The notes under the pieces are model-generated. The model had not been told where the DNA came from and made no database searches. It was given only the letters and a program-made list of their open reading frames with translations. Source: Roseibium sp. (GTDB taxonomy: Bacteria > Pseudomonadota > Alphaproteobacteria > Rhizobiales > Stappiaceae). From it: a stretch of 64,000 nt of DNA. Made by a program: the position numbers and the translations under genes. The stretch is taken from positions 248,001 to 312,000 of the forward strand of contig JAEPNV010000001.1 in assembly GCA_017643215.1 (NCBI GenBank), read 5' to 3'. Below, one piece after another: positions 17,251-24,596 of the stretch. Position 1 is the first letter of the stretch; every line of letters begins with the position of its first letter.

Positions 17251-17432
17251 GTCACCACCACCATGAACTTGGCGCCGGCGACCGCCCTCAGGCCCTCATA
17301 GACGGCCTTTTGCGCATCCTCGTTGGGGCATACGACCACAACGCCGTATTGTTCCCGGTAGCGATTGTTCGGCGGGATGCCGGTCGAGTTTTCAGGAAGA
17401 GGCGGCAGGTCCGCCTTTTTTGACTTGGCCAT
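17247..17432 (-). CDS. Small hypothetical protein in com-ABC/GNAT module
   Basis: A 61-aa protein I do not recognise. It has a basic start (MAKSKKADLPPLPENSTGIP), then NNRYREQYGVVVVCPNEDAQ and AVYEGLRAVAG, which would form a small beta-alpha-beta unit ending in VVVT. It overlaps the com-like gene by 41 bases at its 5' end and the ABC-ATPase/GNAT gene by four bases at its 3' end. Three genes locked in overlapping order imply translational coupling, so it is probably a working part or accessory of that module. Confidence 0.65.
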   Translation of the reverse strand: MAKSKKADLPPLPENSTGIPPNNRYREQYGVVVVCPNEDAQKAVYEGLRAVAGAKFMVVVT

Positions 17433-17616
17433 TCAAAGCCTCGGTGTCTCGGCGTTCCTGTCGCTCTGAGACGGGCTCTTGTTGGTCGATGACCACGGGC
17501 CTCAAATTGTTCATCGTGCCGCAACGCGGGCACTTGATTTCTATCGCATCGATGATCGCATTGGGACGCGCTTTCATCAACAGCTTGCGGCAACTCCCGC
17601 ATCTGATTTCGTTCAT
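17392..17616 (-). CDS. com: Com-family zinc-finger translational regulator (phage Mu Com-like)
   Basis: A 74-aa protein whose first 40 residues match the Mu Com pattern: two CxxC knuckles (C6/C9 in RCGSCRKLL and C29/C32 in IEIKCPRCG) separated by about 20 residues, followed by a short tail. In phage Mu, Com binds mom mRNA and frees its start for translation of the DNA-modification enzyme Mom. Here the gene likewise overlaps the next gene downstream, by 41 bases. The C-terminal tail is variable and includes a QEPVSERQERRD stretch. Confidence 0.85.
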   Translation of the reverse strand: MNEIRCGSCRKLLMKARPNAIIDAIEIKCPRCGTMNNLRPVVIDQQEPVSERQERRDTEALNGQVKKGGPAASS

Positions 17617-17738
17617 GACAACCTTGCGGCGACTCGGCCAAGATGCCCGGGCAACGCGTCTTAGGGGCGCGGTGCAGCGGGTGCGGTGGTTGTCTACGGC
17701 TACCGGGCGGGCTCTGAGTTTGGCGACCTTGGCCCGCC

Positions 17739-17760
17739 GTCCGGACTTTCGGGTCCGGAC
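17739..17760. promoter_or_regulatory. Perfect 8-bp inverted repeat between divergent com and membrane-protein genes
   Basis: GTCCGGAC occurs at 17739-17746 and 17753-17760, and each copy is itself a palindrome. It lies between the com-like gene (minus strand, starting 17616) and the plus-strand gene at 17789. It could be an operator for either gene or a transcript hairpin. Confidence 0.4.
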
Positions 17761-17788
17761 CGCCCGTCCGGTTCAGGGAGGCAATGTG

Positions 17789-18394
17789 ATGACAACGGTG
17801 CTGGGTATTGAGCAGCCGATTTGGACGATAGGCGGGTTATTTATCGACATCATTGGGTGTTTTGTCGTTGCTATAAATTGGCGGAGAATTGCAGCTCGAA
17901 TTGCACATGAATGGATAGTCAGACGCCTGCGTGAAGATCTAGGAGACGTGCAGAAACTTGATAGGGAGTGGATCGCTCCTATTGATCGGCCCCATCGCAC
18001 CAAGGCAGCAGGTGCATTCTTACGCAGCATAGGTACTGCAATTCTCAGCATACCATTTCCTGGCGTGAAGATATGGCTGATATACTGGGCGGCGACTGAA
18101 TATGGAACGCGTAACAAAAGAGTAATCAGACGGATTGCACGGGATTTGAACGCTGCGGATATTGATGGGGCGATCAGGGCCCAGTTTAATGAAGCGGTTT
18201 TGACGACCAGATACAGTCTAGAATTAACAAATCCGTACATGCCGTTGCGCCCAATCATTGAAAACGCCATTCGGGCGACGAAAGCGAATTGGAACGAAAG
18301 GAAAAACAGCATTATCTGGAACCCGCTGTGGCAATACCTATCCATTCTCGTTGTCGGCTTCGCCTGCCAAATAGTAGGCGCTTTTCCGCTATGA
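17789..18394 (+). CDS. Hypothetical membrane protein of foreign composition
   Basis: A 201-aa protein of unknown function. It has hydrophobic segments near residues 10-29, 84-105 and 180-197, with a basic amphipathic middle (VIRRIARDLNAADIDGAIRA). ATG 17789 is preceded by AGGGAGG at eight bases; GTG 17786 is an alternative. Its codons are clearly more AT-rich than those of the neighbours (frequent AAT, ATA, TTA, AGA), and it points against the surrounding prophage genes, so it looks like a separately acquired cargo gene. I find no domain that would name its role. Confidence 0.65.
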   Translation: MTTVLGIEQPIWTIGGLFIDIIGCFVVAINWRRIAARIAHEWIVRRLREDLGDVQKLDREWIAPIDRPHRTKAAGAFLRSIGTAILSIPFPGVKIWLIYWAATEYGTRNKRVIRRIARDLNAADIDGAIRAQFNEAVLTTRYSLELTNPYMPLRPIIENAIRATKANWNERKNSIIWNPLWQYLSILVVGFACQIVGAFPL

Positions 18395-18545
18395 AACGGC
18401 CAAAACTTTCTCGTACTCCCCTTGGGCTCCGTCATCACCTCTCCAGATTCACCAGCGTCGTGTAACCGTCGCTGTCCATACGGTGACGGGCGATCTAGAC
18501 AGACTAGGAATCGCCGTTTTTTTAAGCAGTCCTCCCGGGTCACAC

Positions 18546-19533
18546 TCACTCCTTCATTTCCGCCGTGCCGGACGTGGTGTAGCTGTCGGTTTCCGCGTCA
18601 TACTCATGCACCGCCTGTGTAACGATCCACTGGCCGGAAACCTCCGGTGACACATCGGAGAAGGTCAAAAGCACCTGTTCAAGGACGTCCGGATCGCCGC
18701 ATTTGCAGGTGAAATCGATGCGCCGTTCGGCCCGGCTCAACTGCTTGGCTTTGGATGTGGCGGCCGTCTCGGCAAGCTTTTCAGTCGGGAACTCCTTGCG
18801 GATCTCATACCAGGGCTCGCCCTTGCCCAACGGGGCTTTCACCACCTTGCGCTTGCCCTTGTCATGGTCCCGGCTCGACGCCTTCACGCCGGCGTAGTTG
18901 TTGCGGAAGTTCCGGCTCCAGGACTACCCCTTCAGCGTGTCCCGACCGAGGCCGTGGCTGAGGAGATTACCGGCCAGATCCACGCCGGCGGCGCGGGCCA
19001 AAAAGAACACCGTGCCGTCCTTGTATTTCTCGATCGCGTCGTGGATCCCGGCCAGCTCGCCGACCATCTGCATCAGGCTTTTTTCGCCGCGAAAGAAGTG
19101 GGGATAGGGGAAGCTTTCAAACTCCGGGCTGACCTTCAGGCCAAAGCCTTCGGCGCCGGCTTCCGTTTTCAGGATCTCGCCCAATGCCGTGTCGGTGTGG
19201 GTGCGGGTTGCCCGGTTCTTGGCACCGGCCGAGAAGTCCACGGACGTTCCGGTGATCGTGAGGTATTCGCCGTCATCCTCTTCGAAGTCGCCGCTGTATT
19301 CATCGACCAGAAACGGGCCGTGGGTGCGGCTTCGGCCGTCCTCATAGCCGATCGCGCACAACATGCCGGCGCGTTCGCGCGGCCTGGGCAGCTTGGCGCC
19401 TGGATCGGCGAGCCGACCGCCATAGGCGGTCCGGCTCGCCGCCGCTTTCCAAGGTGAGCGTTGCCGACAACAGGTGCTCGGTCACCGAGGCGCTCGGCGC
19501 GCCATCAAAGGACAGTCTGCAAAACGGGATCAC
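18546..19533 (-). pseudogene. Phage late control protein D (tail hub), broken
   Basis: Remains of the P2/Mu-type D protein, the baseplate/tail-hub scaffold. The N-terminal piece begins at a GTG (19533) with MIPFCRLSFDGAPSASVTEH, then shifts frame near 19440. The central piece (from about 19440 to 18924) contains LCAIGYEDGRSRTHGPFLVD and VSPEFESFPYPHFFRGEKSL, and ends in an in-frame TAG at 18924-18926. The C-terminal piece (18546-18887, same frame) resumes 12 codons later with YAGVKASSRDHDKGKRKVV and reaches a normal end at a stop. One frameshift plus one nonsense codon make it nonfunctional unless suppressed. The start overlaps the end of the preceding small frame as GTGA, as in phage operons. 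Confidence 0.8.
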
Positions 19534-19733
19534 GATGCGCCCCCGGTGATGCCATCGCGCACCGGGCTTACCGGCGGTTCGGGCGCCAGCGGGGTCCAGT
19601 CGGGCAAGGTCGCGTCCTGGTCAATACCTTCCTCAAAGATGTTGACGATCACCGTCGCGCCATCAACGCCCGCGAACACGGTGTCGAGAGCCCGACATTG
19701 CGGAGCTGATGATCGAACCACTTGCCCGCGCAA
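19530..19733 (-). pseudogene. Probable remnant of phage tail protein X
   Basis: A 67-codon frame directly upstream of the D remnant, ending by a GTGA overlap with its start. The C-terminal part (DATLPDWTPLAPEPPVSPVR) has the Leu-Pro-Pro-rich ending seen in P2-type X proteins, which precede D in phage tail operons. The expected N-terminal LysM-like sequence is not intact in this frame; a fragment reading VDLICAGKWFDHQL lies in the neighbouring frame, suggesting a frameshift. The assignment rests mainly on position. Confidence 0.35.
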
Positions 19734-19744
19734 ATCGACTTCAT

Positions 19745-19763
19745 TAACATGCTAGTATGATTA
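19745..19763 (+). promoter_or_regulatory. Operator copy 1 (TAACATGCTAG), before fuconate dehydratase
   Basis: TAACATGCTAGTATGATTA matches the 11-mer TAACATGCTAG found at three other regulatory positions of this locus. It is an imperfect palindrome (ACATGCTAGTATG) 40 bases upstream of the fuconate dehydratase start, a fitting place for repression by the GntR/FCD regulator. Confidence 0.75.
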
Positions 19764-19802
19764 GTCGATGGATGACTGTACTGAAATCGGGGAATACGCA
19801 TT

Positions 19803-21098
19803 ATGTCCGCGCGAATCTCAGGCATAACGACGCACGATGTAAGGTTCCCAACCAGCCGTTCCCTCGATGGATCAGATGCAATGAATGAGGCGCCGGACTA
19901 TTCGTCCGCGTACGTCATTTTGCATGTCGATCACGGACCAGACGGACACGGCATGACGTTTACAATTGGACGCGGCAATGAAATCTGCTGCGCGGCAATT
20001 GAAGCTATCGGAAAGTTGCTGGTCGGCCGGGAGATTGAAGGCCTGTTTTCTGATATGGGGGCGAGCTGGAAACTGGTGACCGGGGACAGCCAGCTGCGCT
20101 GGACAGGACCGGAAAAAGGCGTCATCCATCTCGCGGCGGCCGCGGTCATGAATGCCATATGGGACATGTATGGAAAACAGGCCGGCCTGCCGGTCTGGCG
20201 CCTGATTTCCGGGATGACACCGGAGCAACTGGTGGGTCTTGTCGATTGGACGTACCTGTCCGATGCCCTGGCTCCCAGGGAGGCCGTCGAACGCTTACAA
20301 GACAAGGCCGGCTCCCGCGCCTCCCGTATTGCTGAGATGGAAATCAATGGATATCCGGCCTACACCACATCGGCTGGCTGGCTGGGCTATTCCGACGACA
20401 AAATCCGATCGCTCGTCCGGAATGCCATTGCGGACGGTTGGACTCACTTCAAGATGAAGGTTGGCGCGAACATAGATGATGATTGCCGCCGCGCCGCGCT
20501 CATTCGAGACGAGATTGGTCCGGACCGGCGGTTGATGATGGACGCCAATCAGGTTTGGGGCGTCAATGATGCCATCGCCAATATGGCACGGCTTCGGGAG
20601 TTTGATCCGTGGTGGATTGAGGAGCCCACAAGCCCGGATGATATTCTAGGGCATGCCCGCATAGCCCGGAATGTGGAGCCCATCCGGGTTGCGACCGGAG
20701 AACATTGCCACAACGCTGTAATGTTCAAGCAACTGATGCAAGCTGACGCGATCGGTATCTGCCAGGTCGACAGCTGCAGACTGGCAGGTCCGAACGAGAT
20801 ACTTGGCGTCATGCTGATGGCGGAGAAGTTCGGTGTTCCGGTCTGTCCGCATGCCGGCGGTGTGGGCTTGTGCGAGTTGGTCCAGCACATGAGTTTTGTC
20901 GATTACATTGCCGTGTCCGGAACACTGGAAAATCGGCTGCTTGAGTATGTTGACCATTTGCACGAGCATTTCGTCGATCCGGTCAAAACAAAGAACGGCC
21001 GGTATAGGGCGCCGGCACTCCCAGGTTTTTCTGTTGAAATGAAATCAGAAAGCCTCAGCCGCTATATCTTCCCGAGCGGCGAAGTATGGCGCGCTTGA
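19803..21098 (+). CDS. L-fuconate dehydratase (enolase superfamily)
   Basis: A 431-aa enzyme of the mandelate racemase branch of the enolase superfamily that dehydrates L-fuconate to 2-keto-3-deoxy-L-fuconate. The KxK base motif is HFKMKVGAN, Mg2+ ligands lie in MMDANQVW, WWIEEPTSPDD and ATGEHCHN, and the closing HAGGVGLCELVQHMSFVDYI is characteristic of the fuconate dehydratase subgroup. The length is normal. It is the first gene after the prophage and has its own operator copy upstream. All other steps of the L-fucose route are encoded in the next 18 kb. Confidence 0.92.
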   Translation: MSARISGITTHDVRFPTSRSLDGSDAMNEAPDYSSAYVILHVDHGPDGHGMTFTIGRGNEICCAAIEAIGKLLVGREIEGLFSDMGASWKLVTGDSQLRWTGPEKGVIHLAAAAVMNAIWDMYGKQAGLPVWRLISGMTPEQLVGLVDWTYLSDALAPREAVERLQDKAGSRASRIAEMEINGYPAYTTSAGWLGYSDDKIRSLVRNAIADGWTHFKMKVGANIDDDCRRAALIRDEIGPDRRLMMDANQVWGVNDAIANMARLREFDPWWIEEPTSPDDILGHARIARNVEPIRVATGEHCHNAVMFKQLMQADAIGICQVDSCRLAGPNEILGVMLMAEKFGVPVCPHAGGVGLCELVQHMSFVDYIAVSGTLENRLLEYVDHLHEHFVDPVKTKNGRYRAPALPGFSVEMKSESLSRYIFPSGEVWRA

Positions 21099-21212
21099 AC
21101 CCATTTGGTCGGATGAGCGGACAATCCATCCAACTGGCCGTCTTCGAAAGCCGTACACGCACAGCTGTTCACTGCGCAACAACGGGCACTTGCCCGCCCC
21201 CGCCGCAAATTG

Positions 21213-21230
21213 TAACATTCTAGCATGTTA
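21213..21230 (+). promoter_or_regulatory. Operator copy 2, at the start of the GntR regulator gene
   Basis: TAACATTCTAGCATGTTA is the most symmetric copy. Its minus strand reads TAACATGCTAGAATGTTA, sharing the exact 11-mer with the other copies. It lies directly upstream of ATG 21240 and includes the alternative ATG 21225, so binding here would give autoregulation. Confidence 0.75.
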
Positions 21231-21239
21231 ATTCATGAC

Positions 21240-21959
21240 ATGACGAGCCGTGAGGGCGAGGCGCCGGACGCCGTCGAGTTGACGCCTCTGTCGTCCTATG
21301 AGGGGACACTATCCAGCCGCGTTTACCTCAGCCTCAAGGATGCAATTCTTTCCTTGGCCTATCAGCCAGGTCAGATCCTGAGAAAGGGTGATATCTGCGA
21401 TCAGCTCGGTATATCGCGCAGCCCGGTTTCTGAGGCAGTCACAAGACTGGCCGCCGATGGCCTGGTCAATGTTGTTCCGCAGGCCGGGACGTTTGTTGCT
21501 CGGTTTTCGATGGAGGAAATCCGGGAAGGCGCGTTCCTCAGAGAGGCGTTGGAATTGGCGGCTGTCGAACAGGTGGCCAGCACGATCACCAAAAGCCAGG
21601 TCACGCTGCTGCGACGCAATTTACGGGTCCAACAGGCCTTTGTCGAAGACCTTGATGTGCAAGGGTTTTACAAGCTCGACACAGAAATGCACAATCTGAT
21701 TTTGGGATTTACAAACTACCGCAGACTTGCGGCCATGGCGGAGACAAGCTGGCTACAGGTCAATCGTGCCCGTCAGCTCATTCTGCCCAATCCAAATCGG
21801 GTTTCCGATACGCTTGAAGAACACCGAGCCATCGTGGATGCCTTGGAAGCCCGTGACCCGGAGGGGGCAAGGCAGGCGACGAAGTTCCACTTGAGTCAGT
21901 TGCTGCGCCACTTGGAGGCGGTTGAGCGCGATCGGCCGGACCTTTTTGCCCAATCATGA
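21240..21959 (+). CDS. GntR/FCD-family transcriptional regulator of the sugar locus
   Basis: A 239-aa regulator with an N-terminal GntR winged helix (QLGISRSPVSEAVTRLAADG, recognition helix included) and a C-terminal all-helical FCD effector domain with the usual Asp/His metal-ligand spacing (FYKLDTEMHNLILG, then EEHRAIVDALEARDPEGAR). FCD regulators commonly sense sugar acids. Start choice: ATG 21225 is longer but lies inside the palindromic operator, so ATG 21240 is preferred; neither has a good ribosome site. It overlaps the next gene by four bases (ATGA) and is the likely reader of the four TAACATGCTAG sites. Confidence 0.9.
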   Translation: MTSREGEAPDAVELTPLSSYEGTLSSRVYLSLKDAILSLAYQPGQILRKGDICDQLGISRSPVSEAVTRLAADGLVNVVPQAGTFVARFSMEEIREGAFLREALELAAVEQVASTITKSQVTLLRRNLRVQQAFVEDLDVQGFYKLDTEMHNLILGFTNYRRLAAMAETSWLQVNRARQLILPNPNRVSDTLEEHRAIVDALEARDPEGARQATKFHLSQLLRHLEAVERDRPDLFAQS

Positions 21960-22927
21960 CAACACGTAACCGTCCCCTGTATGCGGCCCGTTTGAATGCG
22001 TTCAAGCAGCTTTCACCGGGGTCGGATGTCCGTGACTGGATCGCTGCGGCCGGACAAGTTGGGCAACTTGGGGCCGCTGACCTTAATTTCCCCGACCACT
22101 TTACCGGTCACAACGAGGGTCAACTGGCAAGTTCATTGCAGGATGCACGGCTTAAGCTGAACGGTGTGGCGATGCGCTACTACACCGACCCCGGCTTCAG
22201 GCTGGGCGCCTTTACCCATCCCGATGCCGACATCCGGCAAAAAGCGATCGACGTCACCAAAACGGGTATCGATGCTTGCGCGCGGCTGGGCGGGAAGACA
22301 GTGACGCTATGGATGGGACAGGACGGGTTCGACTACGCCTTTCAGTTGGATTACGCGGCCGCCTGGGATCACACAATTGCTGCCATAACAGACGTCTGTG
22401 CGCACAATCCGACTATTGATATTGCCATTGAATACAAACCCAACGAGCCGCGTGCCTATGCCTTGATGCCGGACATTGGAACCACACTGCTCGCTTGCCG
22501 GGAAATCGCGGCCCCAAACCTGGGGGTGACGCTTGACTTCGCCCATGTTGTCTATGCCGATGAGATGCCGGCGCATTCTGCCGCACTGATCGGCCGGCAT
22601 GCCCGCATGATCGGGCTTCACTTGAATGATGGTTACGGGAAGCGCGACGATGGCCTGATGGTTGGATCGGTCCATGCCATCCAGACCGTCGAGCTTCTCG
22701 TGGCCACGCTTCGGATGAACCAGACTGATGTCATCTACTTCGACACCTTCCCGGACATGGGTGGCCTCGACCCAATCGAGGAAGCCCGGACCAACGTCCT
22801 GTTGACGGACCGCCTGATGGATGTGGCCGAGGCGCTTTCAGACAACGCAGAGCTGGACGCTGCGATCAATCGGCAGGACGCGGCGCTCTCGCATCGGATC
22901 GTCGCCAAAGAACTGTTTGGCCTGTGA
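21956..22927 (+). CDS. Sugar phosphate isomerase/epimerase-like TIM-barrel protein
   Basis: A 323-aa protein of the xylose-isomerase-like (AP endonuclease 2) barrel family. Metal-ligand-type positions are seen in DIAIEYKPNEPRA (Glu), GVTLDFAHVVYADE (Asp/His), IGLHLNDGYGKRDDG (His, Asp) and VIYFDTFPDMGG. This pattern resembles sugar isomerases and epimerases acting on unphosphorylated sugars, such as L-rhamnose or tagatose epimerase relatives. The exact substrate is unknown. It is translationally coupled to the regulator upstream and to a PfkB kinase downstream, which points to an isomerise-then-phosphorylate step. Confidence 0.75.
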   Translation: MTTRNRPLYAARLNAFKQLSPGSDVRDWIAAAGQVGQLGAADLNFPDHFTGHNEGQLASSLQDARLKLNGVAMRYYTDPGFRLGAFTHPDADIRQKAIDVTKTGIDACARLGGKTVTLWMGQDGFDYAFQLDYAAAWDHTIAAITDVCAHNPTIDIAIEYKPNEPRAYALMPDIGTTLLACREIAAPNLGVTLDFAHVVYADEMPAHSAALIGRHARMIGLHLNDGYGKRDDGLMVGSVHAIQTVELLVATLRMNQTDVIYFDTFPDMGGLDPIEEARTNVLLTDRLMDVAEALSDNAELDAAINRQDAALSHRIVAKELFGL

Positions 22928-23772
22928 CCCTTTTTGTTGTCGGCGCCTTGCATTGGGATGTCGTGGTGCGCGCACCGCGGCTGCCTCATCTGGATGAAAC
23001 CTTGCGCGGCTCATCCGTGGCCTATCAATTCGGCGGCAAAGGCGGAAACCAGGCGATTGCTGCAGCGCTGGCCGGGGCCGATGTGGCCTTTGCTGGGCGG
23101 ATCGGCGCTGATGACGCCGGAAAAGCCATGCGGAACCGGTTGATTGATGCGGGGGTTGATGTAACCGGGTTACAGGTGGGCAGCGGCGCATCGGGGATGA
23201 GCGCGGCAATTGTGGATGCGGACGGGAACTATGGCGCGGTCATCGTATCTGCGGAAAACCAGCAGTTCGACCCACATTCAACGGCGGTTCCGCGGGACTG
23301 CGGGTTGGTGCTTTTGCAGAACGAGATGGCGCATGATGCGTTTGTCGAGACGGCCCAAAAGGCACGCGCTGCAGGCGTGCCGGTTGCTTTCAATGCAGCA
23401 CCGGCAAAAGGCCTTCATAGTGCCGACCTCGAACTTATCGACACACTGATTGTCAATCGGGTCGAGGCCGCGGACCTACTTGGTTGGACAAACACCGAAC
23501 TGGACCCCAAGGATGCGATAACAGGCCTCAAGACCCTCGCGCCCGGAGCAGACATCATTATGACGCTTGGCGAAGACGGCGTGGGTTTCGCCGCCAGGAA
23601 CGGCGCGGTCGCGTTTCAGCGTGCCATTGATGTCGACGTCCAGTCCACCCATGGGGCAGGGGACGTTTTTGTCGGCACCTATGCCGCTGAGATCCTCCAC
23701 GGCCGTGCCATGTTCGCTGCGATTGAAGCGGCGCAGGAAGCCGCAGCCGTTCACATCTCTCAGATCCGGTAA
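22924..23772 (+). CDS. PfkB-family carbohydrate kinase (first)
   Basis: A 282-aa ribokinase-like sugar kinase starting at a GTG that overlaps the previous stop (GTGA). The N-terminal PfkB signature is YQFGGKGGNQAIAAALAGAD, and the C-terminal signature with the catalytic base is STHGAGDVFVGTYAAE, where the usual DTTGAGD reads STHGAGD. The substrate is unknown, but pairing with the isomerase-like gene suggests a ketose. Its 3' end overlaps the convergent lactonase gene by 13 bases. Phosphorylation is not part of the fucose oxidation pathway encoded around it. Confidence 0.85.
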   Translation: MTLFVVGALHWDVVVRAPRLPHLDETLRGSSVAYQFGGKGGNQAIAAALAGADVAFAGRIGADDAGKAMRNRLIDAGVDVTGLQVGSGASGMSAAIVDADGNYGAVIVSAENQQFDPHSTAVPRDCGLVLLQNEMAHDAFVETAQKARAAGVPVAFNAAPAKGLHSADLELIDTLIVNRVEAADLLGWTNTELDPKDAITGLKTLAPGADIIMTLGEDGVGFAARNGAVAFQRAIDVDVQSTHGAGDVFVGTYAAEILHGRAMFAAIEAAQEAAAVHISQIR

Positions 23773-24596
23773 AACCGCGCAGCGGTTCCGCCGAAGATCA
23801 TGTCTTGCTCTTCCGCTGAAAGGTGGCTGGTCAAAGTCCGTGCCGCCGCAAACCATGCATCGTATTCAGCTTGCAATCGGCAGACCGGCCAGTCCGACCC
23901 CCACATGATCCGCTCGGGGCCAAAAACGGATAAAATGTGATCCACATAGGGGCGGAGCGATTCAATGCTCCAGCCGTCGGTTTCCGTAACCAATCCGGAG
24001 AGTTTGCAATAGGCTCCGGTGTCTTCGGCAAGGCGCGACATGCCGTTGGCCCAATGGCAAAAATTCGCGTCTGAATGGCTCCGTATTTGCGGTTTCATGC
24101 AGTGATCAATGACCACCCGCATGTCCGGATAGCGGGTTAGGAGCGTATGGAAATTCGCCAGATGCCGCGGAAAGCCCAACGCATCGAACGTGAGGTCGTT
24201 GTCGATGACGGCCTGATAGCCCCATTGCACATCGTCGCGCAGCATCCAGTTGTCATCCGGGATATCCTGGATCATCGGGCGCACGCCCAGAAACTTTGGA
24301 TGATCCGCCAGCCGCTTTAGGTGTTTCACATCACCCGGTTTTTCGAAATCGATCCAGCCGACCACACCGGCAACATTCGAAGATGCATCGGCAAGACCCA
24401 GCATATATTCGGTTTCGTGGATCGTTGCCGCCGCCTGGACAAGAACGGTGCGGTCAACATGGTTTGTTGCCAGATGTCCGCCGAGATCCTTTGGGCCATA
24501 GGTCCGGGCGAGGATCTGATTGTCCATCGGCATCCAGTCATAGTCACCACGCGCGGGATTCCAATAATGCTGATGCGCATCAATCCGTGCGGTCAT
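23760..24596 (-). CDS. L-fuconolactone hydrolase, amidohydrolase_2 family
   Basis: A 278-aa metal-dependent TIM-barrel hydrolase of the COG3618 lactonase group, opening L-fucono-lactone to L-fuconate. The metal motif HxH is in RIDAHQHYWNPARGDYDWM, which is the hallmark start of fuconolactonase and rhamnonolactonase proteins. A late motif RIMWGSDWPVCRL holds the active-site Asp. The chosen ATG at 24596 overlaps the stop of the fucose dehydrogenase gene by four bases, so oxidation and lactone opening are coupled in one operon. Confidence 0.88.
   Translation of the reverse strand: MTARIDAHQHYWNPARGDYDWMPMDNQILARTYGPKDLGGHLATNHVDRTVLVQAAATIHETEYMLGLADASSNVAGVVGWIDFEKPGDVKHLKRLADHPKFLGVRPMIQDIPDDNWMLRDDVQWGYQAVIDNDLTFDALGFPRHLANFHTLLTRYPDMRVVIDHCMKPQIRSHSDANFCHWANGMSRLAEDTGAYCKLSGLVTETDGWSIESLRPYVDHILSVFGPERIMWGSDWPVCRLQAEYDAWFAAARTLTSHLSAEEQDMIFGGTAARFYRI

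Larger units (their letters stand above)
15699..19740. mobile_element. Degraded Mu/P2-like prophage next to tRNA-Arg
   Basis: The interval between the tRNA and the sugar locus holds, on the minus strand, tail remnants X and D, a Com-like gene, an ABC/GNAT gene and a phage-type small protein, with an unrelated membrane-protein gene inserted on the plus strand. No integrase, terminase, capsid or lysis gene remains. No second copy of the tRNA 3' end was found, so the right boundary near 19.74 kb is inferred from the change in gene content. Confidence 0.7.
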
